Source: Gliomastix tumulicola
Lineage: Eukaryota > Ascomycota > Sordariomycetes > Hypocreales > Bionectriaceae
Assembly: GCA_001599755.1 (NCBI GenBank)
Contig: BCHX01000001.1
Coordinates: forward strand, 868,001-932,000
Reading direction: 5' to 3'
Length of the DNA stretch: 64,000 nt
The notes beneath the pieces are model-generated. The model did no database searches and had not been told where the DNA came from. It saw only the letters and a program-made list of their open reading frames with translations. Positions within the stretch are counted from its first letter, which is position 1. The number at the start of each line of letters is the position of its first letter. Of the stretch, positions 1 to 12,443 are shown in pieces. The translations under genes were made by a program, and so were the position numbers.

Positions 1-619
1 CGCTGTCTTTGAGTTGCATGCAGCCTTGATAGTGTGAGCGAGTTTCTGTATATAAGCACCATCTATCTACTCGTACATAGCCAATTTCGAGGTAGTTCAG
101 CGTCCAAATGTTGATGACAGGGTCACAAAGCCATGGGCAGCGCCCCTAGGAACTACAGTCTTCACAGACAGCCATTCCACTGTAAGTTCTCGCACTAAGC
201 ATCAAGCACGACGGGCAATGAAACAACGTCGAGAAATAGTCTCTTTTGACATCAGGTCCCCCTGCGGTCCAGCGCGTGGTGAGTTGGGCAGCCAAAGCTT
301 CTCGGCATCACGCCCTCTATATCATCTACGCATTCCCAGCTCCTCCCCAAACGCAACCCCGGGAGGGCCCTTGGGAGACCACCTTCATCATGGAAGCCAG
401 AAAGTTGAAAAAAGCAGCAGCAAACAGAAAAGCAAAAGAGGGCGAACTATATCAGGGAGTATCAGGAAATAAGGAAGATAGGAATCATGTGGCCGTCCCT
501 CGTCCCAACGCCCAAAACGCCCGTTTGTGTCCCCGCGAGAAAAAGAAGTTCGTATCGCTCGCCGGTGCTTGTCGAGAAGAAGAAAAGAGACATCGCACTC
601 TGCCCCCGTCACCCCTCTT
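1..619. other. 3' flank of the ceramide synthase gene, no gene seen
   Basis: This stretch lies downstream of the minus-strand ceramide synthase gene. Short open frames exist on both strands, but none has a recognisable motif or a credible exon structure. It probably holds the 3' UTR and terminator of that gene and part of an intergenic region shared with a gene outside the window. I see no tRNA or repeat in it. Confidence 0.5.
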
Positions 620-2329
620 CTACTCGACCTGCTTCTCGCATCCGATGCGGCCCAGGAGCTCCTTGCGGTCGCTGTGTCCCGGCAGACTCACGCCGGAGCT
701 GTTGGCCTGGATCTTGACGCCGTGCCTGCGCTCCCAGCTCTTCCAGTCGAGGCTCTCGGCGCCGACCTCCTCCTGCAGGGCCTCGGCCTCCTCGTAGATG
801 AACTCGTCCTCCTCCTCCTCTTCCTCCTCTTCCTCCTCGCCCTCGTCGTCGCTGCGGCTGTCCTCGGCGCCGTTGCCGCTGATGACCTTGACGGCGACGC
901 GGACAATCATGGAGAACCAGATGACGAGGAGGACCTGGAGGAAGAGGAGCGGGGTGAGGAACGCCCACTTGATCGTCTCGTTGTAGCAGACGCGGCCGGT
1001 TGAGTTGATGAAGGGCTCCACGAGGTAGAAGTAGCCCGAGGGTGTCGGGGAAGGGCCGACGAGGTTGGCGTTGCTGCCCTGGAAGCAGCCGTTGGGCATG
1101 ATGCTCGGGGTGTGGGCGTAGATGGACCAGCAGACCATCATGAAGGAGACGTGTCGGACGGCGAGCCACGTGACCATGAAGATGCCGAAGGCATAGTCGC
1201 AGGCGTTCGTGAAGCCGGAGTACTTGAGGCACTTGGCGATCTGTTACTCTTGTCAGCTAGCCGGAACCCAAATCACATCACACAGACAGTCCGTCACTTA
1301 CACCGAGCTGGAGATCACCGACGTCCATGAGCACCAGGATCAGGGTGCCAACGCGGGTGTGGTGGTAGCTGTAGCACGCGCAGATGAGGGCCGACGTGAT
1401 GAAGTGGTGACTCATCATCTGCCAGTGATCCTTCCGGCGCTCCTCGATGTTGGTAACGATGATCTGCTGCAGCCAGAAGGCCCACTGCGCCAGGATGTAG
1501 CCCTTCATGATGCCGGAGAGCTCCCGATCGGGCCACGAGGTCCACAGCTCCCGCAGATTCAGAAAGAAGGGCGACGTGACATAAAGGTACTTCGACAAGT
1601 GTTAGCTTCTCTGGCTGTACTCCCTCCCCCGCTCCAACCAAGGCGGTTGTCAAACTTACCACTCCCAGCGACCAGAAGAAGGTGTAGTAGACGATCATCC
1701 ACCCTTGCTCCGTGAAGCGAGTGAGCTCCTTGCGCTTGGTGATGCCCTGGAGCTTGCCCAGCGGCGCGAGAATTGACTCCATGGTGCCGGCGCGCAGGCC
1801 CGTGAAGAGGACGATGCAGAAGAGGATCAGGTACGTGTCGTCGATGCCGACGGCGTACTTGCCAGACGCGGCATTGTAGTAAGAGAGGTGGAAGAACTTG
1901 TGCGTGATTGACCGGGCCTTGGGGATGAATGCATGCGCAAGGAACAGGAGGGCCAGGAGGTTGAACGAGAGGCCTAGACGTTCCAATTGTCAGTGATCCA
2001 TGGTGTACAATGCAACGCAACTGCGACATGATGTCCCCCCTTCCTCCAAACCGCCCCCAATTCCACCCAATGGCAACGCGAGTGGGAGACATACCAGTCT
2101 GGTTCTCTACCAGCCACTGCGCCAGAGACTTCCAAGCGCCCTGGTCCTTTCGCTTGACCCTCCTCACAAGCACGACGTTCTTCCCCGACTGCATGTAGAG
2201 CGGCCCGTTCATGTTGGCGTGGCTGGATCCCGACTTGAACTGCGGTCGTGTCGGGGACTTGGGAGTGCCATTGGTCGCAGCCTTATCCTCGGCCTGAGCC
2301 GGCGGCCGCGAGTCGACTGAGTCGCCCAT
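620..2329 (-). CDS. LAG1: Ceramide synthase (LAG1/LAC1 family, TLC domain)
   Basis: The enzyme N-acylates sphingoid bases with acyl-CoA to form (dihydro)ceramide in the ER membrane. Four exons on the minus strand, 2329-2095, 1973-1660, 1589-1302 and 1240-620, have clean GT/AG borders and give 485 residues. The family signature is present: a multi-pass TLC domain (about residues 130-385) containing WQMMSHHFIT, with the His pair at 243-244 that is essential in Lag1-type enzymes, and the conserved YLYVTSPFFLN stretch just before it. The N-terminal 75 residues are polar and cytosolic. The C-terminal tail contains a run of about ten Glu followed by further acidic residues, as in many fungal orthologues, with no ER-retrieval KKxx. 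The start was set at MGDS because the upstream in-frame ATG (2440) adds unconserved sequence. Fungi usually have two or three paralogues (barA/lagA types); which one this is cannot be told here. Confidence 0.93.
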
Positions 2330-5275
2330 GTCTGTATAGGCGAGGGTCGAACGGCGGGGGGGGTTCGTAGTGCAGAGGCGAGCAGCAGCGCTATCCCGGT
2401 ATTCGGTCGGTATCCGTATAATAACAGCTACCACGCGCAAGTAGCAAAGGCGAGGCAGAGACGGATTTTAAGACCGAGCGACAGCAATGTTTCAGGACGG
2501 TGTCGGTCTTCCCCAGAGTCGAGGCGGCGGCGATGCGGCTCCTTTTTTTTTTTTTTGCTTCTTTTCTTCTTTTCCGTCCTTCCACGTGGGAGTGTTGAGC
2601 AGATCAGCCAATTGGTAGCGACGGGAGGCGAGGAACGAGAGATAGGAAGAAGAGAGATTTAAAATGGAAGGTTATCGGCCGAGGCGCTGGCGGACAGGGG
2701 TCCAGGGGATCGAAATTTCAACTCCGAGATTTCGGCTTCCTCTGCCTTTTTTTTTCCTTCCTTCTCCTTTTATAATCCTAGGGTTCGATTCGCGAGAGAC
2801 TGGAGGAGAGAGATGGCACAATGGCCAGCGAGGGTCGTTCGCAGGAGGAGGGAAACGACAAACGAGCGAGGGCGAGGCCAGAAAACAAAACAAGGAGGTA
2901 ATAAGGTCGAGGCTGGTCGCGGGGGAGAGGATGGGAGGTTCCAGTTATGCTCTCCGGACCTCCCAGAACCTCACAATTAAGGAGGTGACGGGAGGTTACT
3001 TGTGGGTGTGGTGGGCGCCAACTGTGGGGGGAGGTGTTGCCGATAGTGGACCCCCAGCCAGGAGGTTATAGTGGTGTGTTGTACCCTCGAGCGGCGGACG
3101 CACGCTAATTGCACCTGCTCAGATTGCCCAGCGTGCCCAGATACACCTGCAGTTGCAGCGGGTGACTTGGCTTTTGCAAGGGCCCCGCCAAGGACAAGGG
3201 GTCGCTGTGGGGCCCACCTGCAAGCTCTGGACCCGACCTGAGGAGCGAGGTGCTCACTCAACAAGAAAGCTACCTAATACTTAATCCATACTTACCTAGC
3301 TCGAGCTTCACACCCTCAGCGAAGCGTTTCCAGTGGGCTCCCAGTGGGCTGCTCCCCTGGCTTCCAGGCGGTGAGGGAGAAACGGCCTGAGCAGCGGGGG
3401 TCCCCTGTCGCCTCGAGCCGCAAGGGTCCAATCAACGGCCCAGCAATGAGTCGCTGGCAGAGGCATCGAGACGTGATAGGGTGCCAACCAAAGGGCCTGT
3501 TATCAGCACGAATGGTCGCAAAAGTCCTCGCCAGAGCGCAACGGAGCATTCGGATTCCTGCAGGAACGCCCCTTCTCACACACACACGCGACGACGCAAC
3601 ACCAGCAGACCATTACTTTAAAGGGAGGGNGGGAGGGGAAATGCAACCGCCACACACCCAGAGGTCGGGTTCGCTCGCTTGGTCGCGCTCTAGCTTGACT
3701 TGTTTGGGGTGGTGGTGGCATGAGCGTTGAGCTCTCTCTCCCCCCTCCCCTCCCGCTTCAGGTTGTCTCGTCTCCCTCCAGCAAACAAGAACGGGCTGCC
3801 CCGCCCGCTCCCTGGACCCGGCAATTGGCCAACCACACGCACCACCCGCGACCATGACGGCTGCTGATCTTCAGTTACATCCAGAGCAAGCTGTGACGCC
3901 AGCTAGCCGTTCTTTGCGTCAGGTTAACAGATCAGCAAAAGGGGCGGCAGTTAAGAAACGAGAGAAGATCAGTTTTCTGTTGGGGCAACAGATCATTCAT
4001 CCGATGTGCGCGAAAATGGATTCGTGGTCTCACTGCTCCCATGACAGCAGATCCTCGCGCTCGGCAGCTCGTGAGCGAGGCACACCCAAGACAACCACCC
4101 CTCACTTCATGGCTGCCCACCTGACCTGATATATTTCCCACTTGGGCGATGCACAGCTCCCTTTGGGACACACCTTTTCCCCGTAGAATGCGACCTAAGC
4201 GCTGAGCTGGACTGTCTCAAGTCTCGAAATGGGTTGAGTTTGACGTCAAGGCTGTTTCTTTACTTTCGTAGACTAGAAGACCTCGAGCGACAGGAGAGGT
4301 ACATCCACACATAGTACTACTAGTAGTAGGAGTTGGCGATGTGATGGCTCACCTACATTCGAGTACATGCCGAGTTATTTAGACGAGGAACTCCCTCGAT
4401 ATTTCCGATGTATCCCCAAGACCCAGTGGTCTGGACTCTGGACCCCGGACAACCACCGACTCCTACTGCCACGAGTGCTGCAGGAGTTCGCGCGCCTCAG
4501 TACAGCATACGGATGAGGGACCAGCTTACCTAAGTGCTTAAGTACCTAAGAAGGCAGTCTGAGATATTAGTACTGTAACTACTAGTACTTAGTAGTACTT
4601 ATGCTCAGGTCTCAACATGAACTCGACCAAAGGCCTGCTTCACAATAGGTACTTATCTTCGCTTGAATAATCCTCCGGCATTTGAGTATTCTCGCGTGCG
4701 CGCAAAGACTGAAGCATCCCGGGAAGTGCTGAGTCTGGAAAAGTGTCGTATGCACCAGCCCCGCGGTTCGCTGCGCCACAGCGCCACAGTCTTCACAAGG
4801 CAGAAACCCTCAGTCTCCATCCACTCACGGAGCAGACACCCTGGCAGCCAATCAAGCACCCCACATGACCTCGCCCCTTCAGCTAAGGTGACACAAAAGA
4901 GGCTGCGACGCTGCCCCCTCGGAAGGGCGACGAACAGGGGTGAATGCGGCTCGAAGGAGTCGAGTTTCTTTTGTCCGTCTTACAAACAAAACGGCGCTGC
5001 CTGGTTTCCATTACCCATCCATCCACTATTACTATCTACTGCATGCTGTCATCAATTATTGTCACGACACTTTTAACTTCTTTCCTTTCCATTTTTCTTC
5101 CTGAGACGTCCTAGATTTCTTTTGTAACGAAACCCGAAGCTCGCCGCATCTTCGACATCGCTCGAGGGTCCTTCCACCATCTCGCGCATTCCGAGGCCAC
5201 GCCCGAAGAAAGAGGACACAGCCAACCACATCGGTCAATCCAGCCCGCGGAACGAGCGCGCGAAGAAAAGCAGCC
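2330..5275. promoter_or_regulatory. 2.9-kb divergent intergenic region between ceramide synthase and Bax-inhibitor genes
   Basis: No gene is supported here. The region must hold both 5' UTRs and promoters. A run of 14 T at 2543-2556 (poly-A on the coding strand of the ceramide synthase gene, about 215 bp upstream of its ATG) may be a nucleosome-depleting element. A single unresolved base sits at 3630 in a G-rich run. Around 4310-4330 and 4568-4600 there are clustered AGTACT/TAGTA palindromic words. Pyrimidine-rich leader sequence at about 5065-5115 precedes the downstream ATG. The length is unusual for this gene-dense segment. Confidence 0.5.
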
Positions 5276-6183
5276 ATGGCCTCCACGACCAAGTACCAGC
5301 GCGCGCCCCAGGACGAGCCGGAGGACTACACCTCCGCACCTCCCGCCTACGCCGAGGGCGGCTCCTCCTCCTCCCGCAACGACGAGACGCAGGGTCTGTT
5401 CGGCGGCGGCGCGCCCCGGAGCAGCGAGGACAACATCCCGGACGACTTCAAGTTTGGCGGCTCCGTCGCCGAGGCCACCGTCGACATCCGCAACCAGTTC
5501 ATCCGCAAGGTCTACACCATCCTGACGGTCCAGCTCCTCGCCACCGGCGGCGTCAGCTGCATCAGCTTCTTCAACGAGGGCTACAAGACCTGGATCCAGA
5601 GCCATGAGGGCCTCGTCTGGGGTTCGGTACGTCCACTCCTCCATCTCCCCCTCCATATCCGCTGGATACAGCATGCTAACATTCCCTCCAGCTCATCGGC
5701 GCAATGGTCTTCCTCGGCCTCACCTTCTGGAAGCGCAAGTCCTACCCGACCAACCTCCTCTTCCTCTCCCTCTTCACCCTGACCGAGGCCTACACCGTCT
5801 CCGTCATCGTCTCCTTCTACAAGACCACCGTCGTCCTCCAGGCCGTCCTCCTCACCGCCGCCATCTTCGTCTTCCTCACCGCCTTCGCCGCCCAGTCCAA
5901 GTACGACTTCACCAGCTGGATGCCCTACCTCTTCGGCGCGCTCTGGGGCCTGCTCATGTTCGGCCTCATGGCCATGTTCTTCCCCTACAACTCCACCACG
6001 GAGCTCATCTACGGCGGCGTCGCCGCCTTGCTCTTCAGCGCGTACATCCTCGTGGATACGCAGCTCGTCCTGCGCAGGCACCACGTCGAGGAGGAGATCG
6101 CCGCCGCCATCAGCCTGTACCTCGACATCATCAACCTCTTCCTCGCCATCCTGCGCATCCTGAACAGCCAGCAGAACAACTGA
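5276..6183 (+). CDS. BXI1: Bax inhibitor-1 / TMBIM family membrane protein
   Basis: This is a multi-pass membrane protein of the BI-1 (TMBIM) family, whose fungal member Bxi1 (YNL305C) is linked to ER calcium handling, the unfolded protein response and cell-death control. Exons 5276-5626 and 5692-6183 are joined in phase 0 across a 65-bp intron with a GTACGT donor, a GCTAAC branch site and a CCAG acceptor. The product is 280 residues, normal for the family. A polar Pro/Ser/Gly-rich N-terminus of about 75 residues is followed by the family hallmark region DIRNQFIRKVYTILTVQL. Seven hydrophobic segments follow from about residue 83, and the late motif AYILVDTQLVL is diagnostic of TMBIM proteins. 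The C-terminus is short and ends in NSQQNN. The gene is convergent with the septin gene. Confidence 0.93.
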
Positions 6184-6950
6184 GGTTGAGAGACGAGGGG
6201 GAGGAGAAGTGCTTCGGATGGCTGAACCGATGAGGAGGTAGGTCTCTTCGAGTGGGAGTGATCAGGAGGAGAATGGGTGGCAGATTGTGATGCACAGTGT
6301 CTGGTTATTATTTCTTTGTTGATCGACAGGACAGTCAGGGACGGCGTTCTTTGCAGTGTATTTTGCATTCGTTCTGGTTTTACAAGAGTGCCTACTAGTA
6401 GGAACCAAATCCCCGTAAGAGTTGTACCTAATACATGCTCACTCTGATTTCATCGACTTCATGCATTGATATCTGAATTAGAAGTCCACTAATGAAAAAA
6501 AAAAGAAGAAGAAAAACAAAGGGGTTATCTGAAAAGTGAATATCAATACAGCTAAATCAGGTGCTTCGAGCAATGATCGTAATCCCCTTTTAGAGAACCG
6601 GGGTCACAACCACCCTCCAAGCCACACAGCCAATCCTTCGTCTCTCGTGTAAGGACCATCACCATCCCTTTTATGAGCCACCGATTATAACCCACGCCGG
6701 CTTCGTCCTTCTTCAAAGACCACTTGCGCTCGTCAAATCGTAAGCTGCGGTCGACACTCTGCGTGCAAAAGAGTTGAATAAGTAAATTCAAATCGGTTTG
6801 GTAAGCAGGACGATGATTATGGTTTTCATCTTCCTTTCCCCCCCTCCATCTGCAGGAGAGAAAAACACCAACGCCAACAGTAATTAGACCAAAGTCCCGT
6901 GGATCTGGGCATCATAATGCCCAGACTCAGCCATGTACCATAGCCGAGAT
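6184..6950. other. Convergent 3' intergenic region, no gene seen
   Basis: The stretch lies between the 3' ends of the Bax-inhibitor gene (+) and the septin gene (-). It is relatively AT-rich in the middle, with a 10-A run followed by other A-rich sequence near 6495-6520, consistent with two 3' UTRs and polyadenylation regions. No open frame in it looks like protein. Confidence 0.5.
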
Positions 6951-8562
6951 CTACTCGTGGTCGCCATTTGCCTCGGGCGCGGGCGCCGCCTGAGCAGCCG
7001 TCTCGCGCTGCATGCGGGCCTCGATCTCGCGGAGCTGGGACTCGCGGGCGAGCAGCTCCTGTCGCTTCTCGTTGATCTCGCGCTGGACCTTCTGCTCGAT
7101 CTCTCGGAGCTTCTCCTCTTCTCTGCGGAGCTGCTCCTCCTTGAGGCGGACGGACTGCGATGCTAGGTCCTCGGGGTTCATAGAGCTATCAATTCTGTTC
7201 GCATAGTCAGTACTAGGGTCACCCACACTGGACAAGCGATTCAACGTACCCTCCGGCACCACCATCGACGCTCTTAGATAGCTTCTCGGTACGGTAGTTC
7301 TCGTACAGGAAGTCGTGGGTGATTTCCTTCAGGTCAGCCAAGTGGCTGTGAAGCAGCGCAGAGCGAATGGCGAGGAAGTCGGAGTGGCGAGGGTTTTCGA
7401 CCTCGACAACACCCCAGGGGTACTGTCGAGCGCGCACCTTGCGGCCACCGATCTCCACAACCTCCTCCGAGCCGACGATAGCGAAAGGCATGAGGCCCCG
7501 TAGCTCCGCGTTCTCCTCGACGGTATCCTCGTCGTCCTCCTCAATGTCGTAGGGGAAGTTGTAGACGGGGATGCGGTAGTGCTCGATGTCCTCCATGACC
7601 AGCTTCTTCGACTCGGCGAGCTCAGCGGGCGTCAGGGAGTCGGCGCGACCAATGACGGGGATGACGTTGACATAGGGAGCGAGGCGCTTCATCAGCTCGA
7701 TGTCGAGCTCACGGAGACTAGTAGACATGCGATTAGCTTGGAAACAACGGTAGATAAACCTGGGGGAAGCTTACCCATGGCCAGTGGGAGTGATGAAGTA
7801 GAGCATCACATGGATACGGTTGTCCCTGAATCGAGGGTTACGCTTGATACGAGACTCCTCGGCCAGAATGTAGTCGTATTGTCGCTCGAGGTAGCCGACA
7901 ATCTCTGCGAAGCTAGTGCCTGATGTCAGTACAGTGGCTGATGCTCCGCGAAGCCCATTGGTATTTACCTTGCCTCGTTGTCGATCTCGTCGCCGAAGCC
8001 GGGCGTGTCGACAATCGTCAAGGAGATGCGAGTACCCTCCTCATCGAGCTCAAGCTCTGTCCCTATTATCAGTATTTGCATGCGCTTTGGGAGCATTGGT
8101 GGGAACGACAAGACATACCGACAGTGACAGGCCTGATCTTGACACCCTCCTCAGGAGCGGCATCGCTGAAATCGTCGCTCTCCTTGTGCTTGAGGACATC
8201 CTTGCCGCAGAGCGTGTTGACGAATGTGGTTCGGCCTAATCAGTCTTGTAAGCTCCTAGCTCGTATTGGCGCGCTCGATTGTGCGCATTGCTGATGTATC
8301 ACGCCAGTGTTGGACGTCGGGTGGGAAACGTACCAGTTCCTGAGGCACCGCAGACCATCAGGCAGAACTGAATCCCCTTCTTGACATTCTTCTTCTTGCG
8401 CATCATCTTCTAGGCCGGACACATTGCATATTAGCCATCAGTCGCGTAGCGCATGCTGTGCGTCGGCAGCTCCAGGTGTTGGCGTCGCCGGTGAAGCATC
8501 CAGACTTCGCGATGCAGGCCAGGGTCAGGAGACGGAAGACATACGGTGGATGAGGACATCAT
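6951..8562 (-). CDS. aspA (CDC11): Septin, Cdc11/AspA type
   Basis: Septins are GTP-binding filament subunits that mark septa, hyphal tips and branch sites. Seven exons, 8562-8545, 8409-8334, 8235-8119, 8056-7969, 7912-7775, 7717-7250 and 7194-6951, give 382 residues. The P-loop at 27-35 reads GASGTGRTT; Arg in place of the usual Lys is the Cdc11-class signature. G3 is DTPGFGD from residue 87. G4 is GRAD at 169-172, also Cdc11-like, rather than AKAD. The septin unique element follows, then a coiled coil rich in Glu, Arg and Gln (about residues 305-365). The first exon is only 18 nt and begins with two consecutive Met codons. The acceptor of the last exon could alternatively lie 9 nt further downstream, dropping three residues. 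The gene is divergent from the HSV2-like gene and convergent with the Bax-inhibitor gene. Confidence 0.93.
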
Positions 8563-9987
8563 GATTGCGGTTGGTGTGCGCGCAGCGCTGCTCAGAGACC
8601 GTATGTGCAGATGGGTATAGTTGCGTGACCGGCAAGCCGCAGTGCTAGCAGCCTTGTCGAGGAATTAATTGCGTTGCGGGTGGGTGGTGGAAGGTCGTCG
8701 ACGTGGAGGGCAGCAAAGGAGAAAATGTTCAAAATGCACGGCCTGGTAAGGAGCAAAGGAGGTGGTACTTGCTGGTTGGGCCAAATTAGTGGTGTTCAGA
8801 ATAAAGGGTGGTACCTTCTGCTGGGTCCCCAGCTGCAATTTCGAGCCCAGCCAATGGCTCCTGCAGCGACACGAGTTCAGGGGGGGAGGGAGGCCAGGAT
8901 CACTGACCGCTGCTGAGGTATACGAGTTGACATAGAAACTGGGACACCAGAATTTCACAGCGATGGAATGGCATCAGGAATATTTTTATTATCATGCACA
9001 CTCTGAATCTGAAGAGTCCCTCGATTATAGGACCTCAAATTGCCACGAGTATTTTTATCAATTGCTGAGAGTATTCCTGAGTTTGTGCACCCTATCAGGT
9101 CCAATCGAGGAGTGCCCGCCCGGCAATTGTTATTGTCACCCTCCTCCCCTAAGGTCCCCATACCGTATCTCCTCCACTTGCTGCTTGCCCCAAGGTCAAG
9201 GCCAATTCAGGGGTGGTCAATGCTCTGCCGGCCCCGAATTTCAGCGACTCGCTGGGACCCTTTCAACTTTCCAACAGGCGAGTAACGGCTCGGTAGTTCT
9301 TCGGCATGCCCCTGTCTGAGGTGTCGAGATCACGTGGATCTGCCATTGTTTGTTTCACTGGGAAGCTGTCGGTATGTGGCTTGTCGCGCAGCGACTGGCA
9401 AGCTTCAGCCACATTTCCTATTCCAAATGCCTCAGTGACGTGCACTGATTACTGGTGTCCCGGGTGCCTGGAAACTCAGAATAATTCCTCGGGTCGTAAA
9501 TGTTAGATGTTTGAACCGCAAATACCCTTGTTCGAAAACTTTCCATTTCTTCCAAGTGCGCTTCTTGCTCCTGGCTGGGGAACTATCGTGATTAGCTCCA
9601 AGCCTTCATCGTGTCCCCGCGCCACAGTTGAATCGCTGCCACTTACATATCGAACAGAACCCGGGATTCGGCCTCACTCCCCGCGCGTGAACACCAACAG
9701 CCTCTCTCCCAGCCTCAGCCAAGTGACGGCGTCGCCCAGAAGCAGGCAAACACACAAAGAGGCAGATCTTCCTTCTGCCCCTGGCTTTCGATGGACTGAT
9801 CATACCGTCTCCCAATTGTCGCAACCCTCCCGGCGTTCTCTCAAAAGCGTTACCACTTGCGTCTCGGCGTCTGACGTCCTGAGGCCCACCCTCGACTGCT
9901 GCCTTTCATAGGCAACCCGCTGAGGCACTTGCGCAGCCCTCCGGATCGCTTCATCGCTCCAGCTCGACTTTTGTTTGAAGAGACAAG
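8563..9987. promoter_or_regulatory. Divergent promoter region between septin and PROPPIN genes
   Basis: This 1.4-kb stretch separates two genes transcribed away from each other. It carries several short open frames without protein-like character. It must contain both promoters and 5' leaders. I see no RNA gene or clear repeat. Confidence 0.45.
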
Positions 9988-11242
9988 ATGAATGTCCGAG
10001 GGCCGATCGGCGGTCCGCCGCCTACCGCGGTGCTTGCTGCTTCCTTTAATGATGATTCCAGCTGCTTCAGTGTAGGGCTCGAGACGGGCATATGCAGTAC
10101 GTGCGGCCCGGCATGACCACCGTCCCCTCCGTATATCTTCTTACACGCATGGATGCCAGCTAACCTTGATTCACCAGTCTACCACACAAAGACATGTCTA
10201 TTGAAGAAAACACGCGGTAGGCTATGCTGCATCCTTCCACCTACAATCAGAGACTAACGATACATACCCAGACTTCAACGCTGGCATTGGCCTCGTCCAG
10301 ATGATGGGCGTGACAAACTACCTGGGCGTCGTCGGCGGCGGCAAGAGCCCCAAGTTCGCCACCAACAAGGCCATCATCTGGGACGACATGAAGGGCAAGA
10401 TCGCCATCGAGATCACCGCCCTCGCCTCTATCCGCGGCATCCAGCTCAGCCGCGAGCACATCGTCGTCGTCCTGCAGAGCGCCGTCCGCGTCTACAAGTT
10501 CGCCAAGGGACCCGACCTGCTGCACATCTACGAGACGGCCGACAACCAGTTCGGCCTGTGCCGCCTCGCCGGGCGGCTGCTTGCGTTCCCCGGACGCACC
10601 GCGGGCCAGGTGAACCTCGTCGACCTGACGACGGGGAACATCAGCATCATACCCGCGCACTCGTCGGCGCTGCGGGCGATCGCGGTGAGCCCGGACGGGG
10701 AGCTGCTGGCGACGGCGAGCGAGATGGGGACGCTGATTCGGATCTTTGCGACGAGCAACTGCGCCAAGCTGGCGGAGCTGCGTCGCGGCATCGACCCGGC
10801 GACTATCTTCTCTCTCGGCTTCTCTCCTTCGGGTACGCTGCTGGCCTGCACGTCCGACAAGTCCACCCTCCACATCTTCGACGTCCCTCATCCGAAGAAG
10901 CCAGGCAGCAGTCGCAGGCAGAGCGACGGCGAGGAAAGCAAATGGGGCCTACTCAGCAGGATCCCCATCCTCCCGCGCATGTTCTCCGACGTCTACTCCT
11001 TCACAGTCGCCAACTTCGATGCCGGCGAGCAGAGCTCGACGCACAACGTCCCCCTCAATGGGACAACAGTGCTGGGCACTCAGAGACCACAGAAGGGCAT
11101 CATCGGATGGACCGCGGAAGACTCCCTCGTCGTCATCGGCGCGGGTCAGGACGCCCTGTGGGAGAAGTTCGACCTCCGCATCGGCGAAGATGGAAAGCGG
11201 TACTGTGTCAGAGACGGCTGGAAAAGGTACCTCGGGAACTGA
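9988..11242 (+). CDS. HSV2: PROPPIN WD40 protein, HSV2-like (Atg18 family)
   Basis: This is a seven-bladed beta-propeller that binds PI3P and PI(3,5)P2 and takes part in autophagy, in particular micronucleophagy in yeast. Exons 9988-10096, 10178-10216 (only 39 nt) and 10272-11242 give 372 residues. The phosphoinositide-binding motif is LRRG at 219-222, followed by IDPATIFSLGFSPSG and SDKSTLHIFDV, which is the Hsv2/WIPI3-4 pattern; Atg18 itself has FRRG. The N-terminus begins with low-complexity Gly/Pro and then a typical first blade (SFNDDSSCFSVGLETG). The length fits Hsv2 and is shorter than Atg18 or Atg21. ATG29 lies about 10 kb downstream, but the two are not a cluster. Confidence 0.9.
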
Positions 11243-11406
11243 ACATGACGAAAACACAACGAAGAGCTGCTACGATACTGCTTCATGAATTAAGGGAGGG
11301 TAATCTTGGCGTTTCACGGTACGGAGTCTGGAAGACACATATCCTACAAATGGTTGGGAACTTGAATTTGGGAGTCCTTTTGAAGAATTTGGTATCTTGA
11401 ACATTG

Positions 11407-12443
11407 CTAGTCATCATGTTGTCGTGGCGAGCGACTTCTCGATCGTTTCCGCCTTGGCCTGTCGTCATCGTCGCGCCTTCTCTTGTGTCTTCTGTCATCG
11501 GAGTGGTCACGGTCATGACGCCGTGAATCTCTATCGCGGTCTCCGTGCCGGCCACGTTCGTCCTTGTCTTCTCTTCGTCGCTCCCGATCGTCGTCATCGT
11601 AGTCCCTACGCCGCCGCTCGCGATCTCTTGACACGTCTCGCGGTCTGTCGCTCCTGGCCCCTCTGTCTCTGTCCCGCCGTACCTCTCCAGAAGCCGACCT
11701 GTCTCTCCGTGATCTTCTGGTCTCCCTGTCTCCGCTCTCGTCCCTCCTAGATCGGTGAGATCGGTGGCTCTTGTGGCGGTGCTTCCTCTCCTTCCTCTCG
11801 GCCTTTTCCCTAGCCTCCTCGACTTCCTTCTTCTTTTCCTCGATCAGGAACCCCTTCATCGGGTCGTCGTCATCGTGCTCGCGCATCAGAATGGCCAGCT
11901 CCCGCTCCGCAGGAAGTATCGGCCTCGCAGCCGCCGCCGCCTCCTCCTCTTCCTCACTGCTGTCCTCCACAGGCTTCCCCTCCCGGCGCAGCATGTCCTC
12001 CCACCCGATCTTGAACTCCTCCCCGTCCTCGTCGTCCCGCAACTTGTACCGCGCATGGTCCACGCGCACCATGCGCCCGCCCATGTCCGCGCCGCCGAGG
12101 TTGTCCACCGCGAGGTCGGTGCTGCGCTGGTCCTCGTACTTGAGCCAGCCGAAGCCCTTGGACTTGCCCGTCTCCTTGTCGCGCATGAGCTTCAGGAACG
12201 TCGGCTCGCCGAACTGGGAGAAGATGGTGATGATGTCGCCCTCGGAGAGCTCGTAGGGGAGGCCACCGAAGTAGACGTAGGCCGTGTCGCGGTAGTCGAC
12301 GTGCCATGAGGCGTCGGGGGAGCTAGCGAGAGGGTCAGCTTTGCTTGCCGGAGATGGCTGTCGCGTGACGGGTTGGGAGGTCCTTACATTCCATTTTCTA
12401 TTTCTTTCTTGTTCAGCGCTTGGATCGCGCGTATTTGATTCAT
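11407..12443 (-). CDS. IST3: Spliceosomal RRM protein Ist3/Snu17 (cwf29) with RS-like tail
   Basis: This is a component of the RES complex and U2 snRNP that stabilises the activated spliceosome. Exons 12443-12388 and 12322-11407 are joined across a 65-bp intron, giving 323 residues. The N-terminus carries the conserved lead-in LNKKEIENG, then PDASWH-DYRDTAYVYFGGLP. The RRM spans about 33-111, with RNP2 VYFGGL and RNP1 KGFGWLKY. After WEDMLRREGKP comes an acidic/Ala stretch, and then a roughly 125-residue C-terminus of Arg, Asp, Ser, Lys and His (SR/RD dipeptides, ending SRSRSPRQHDD). Yeast Ist3 lacks this tail, while Pezizomycotina orthologues commonly have it. The gene is convergent with the PROPPIN gene (about 165 bp between stop codons) and divergent from the dynein gene. 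Confidence 0.9.
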
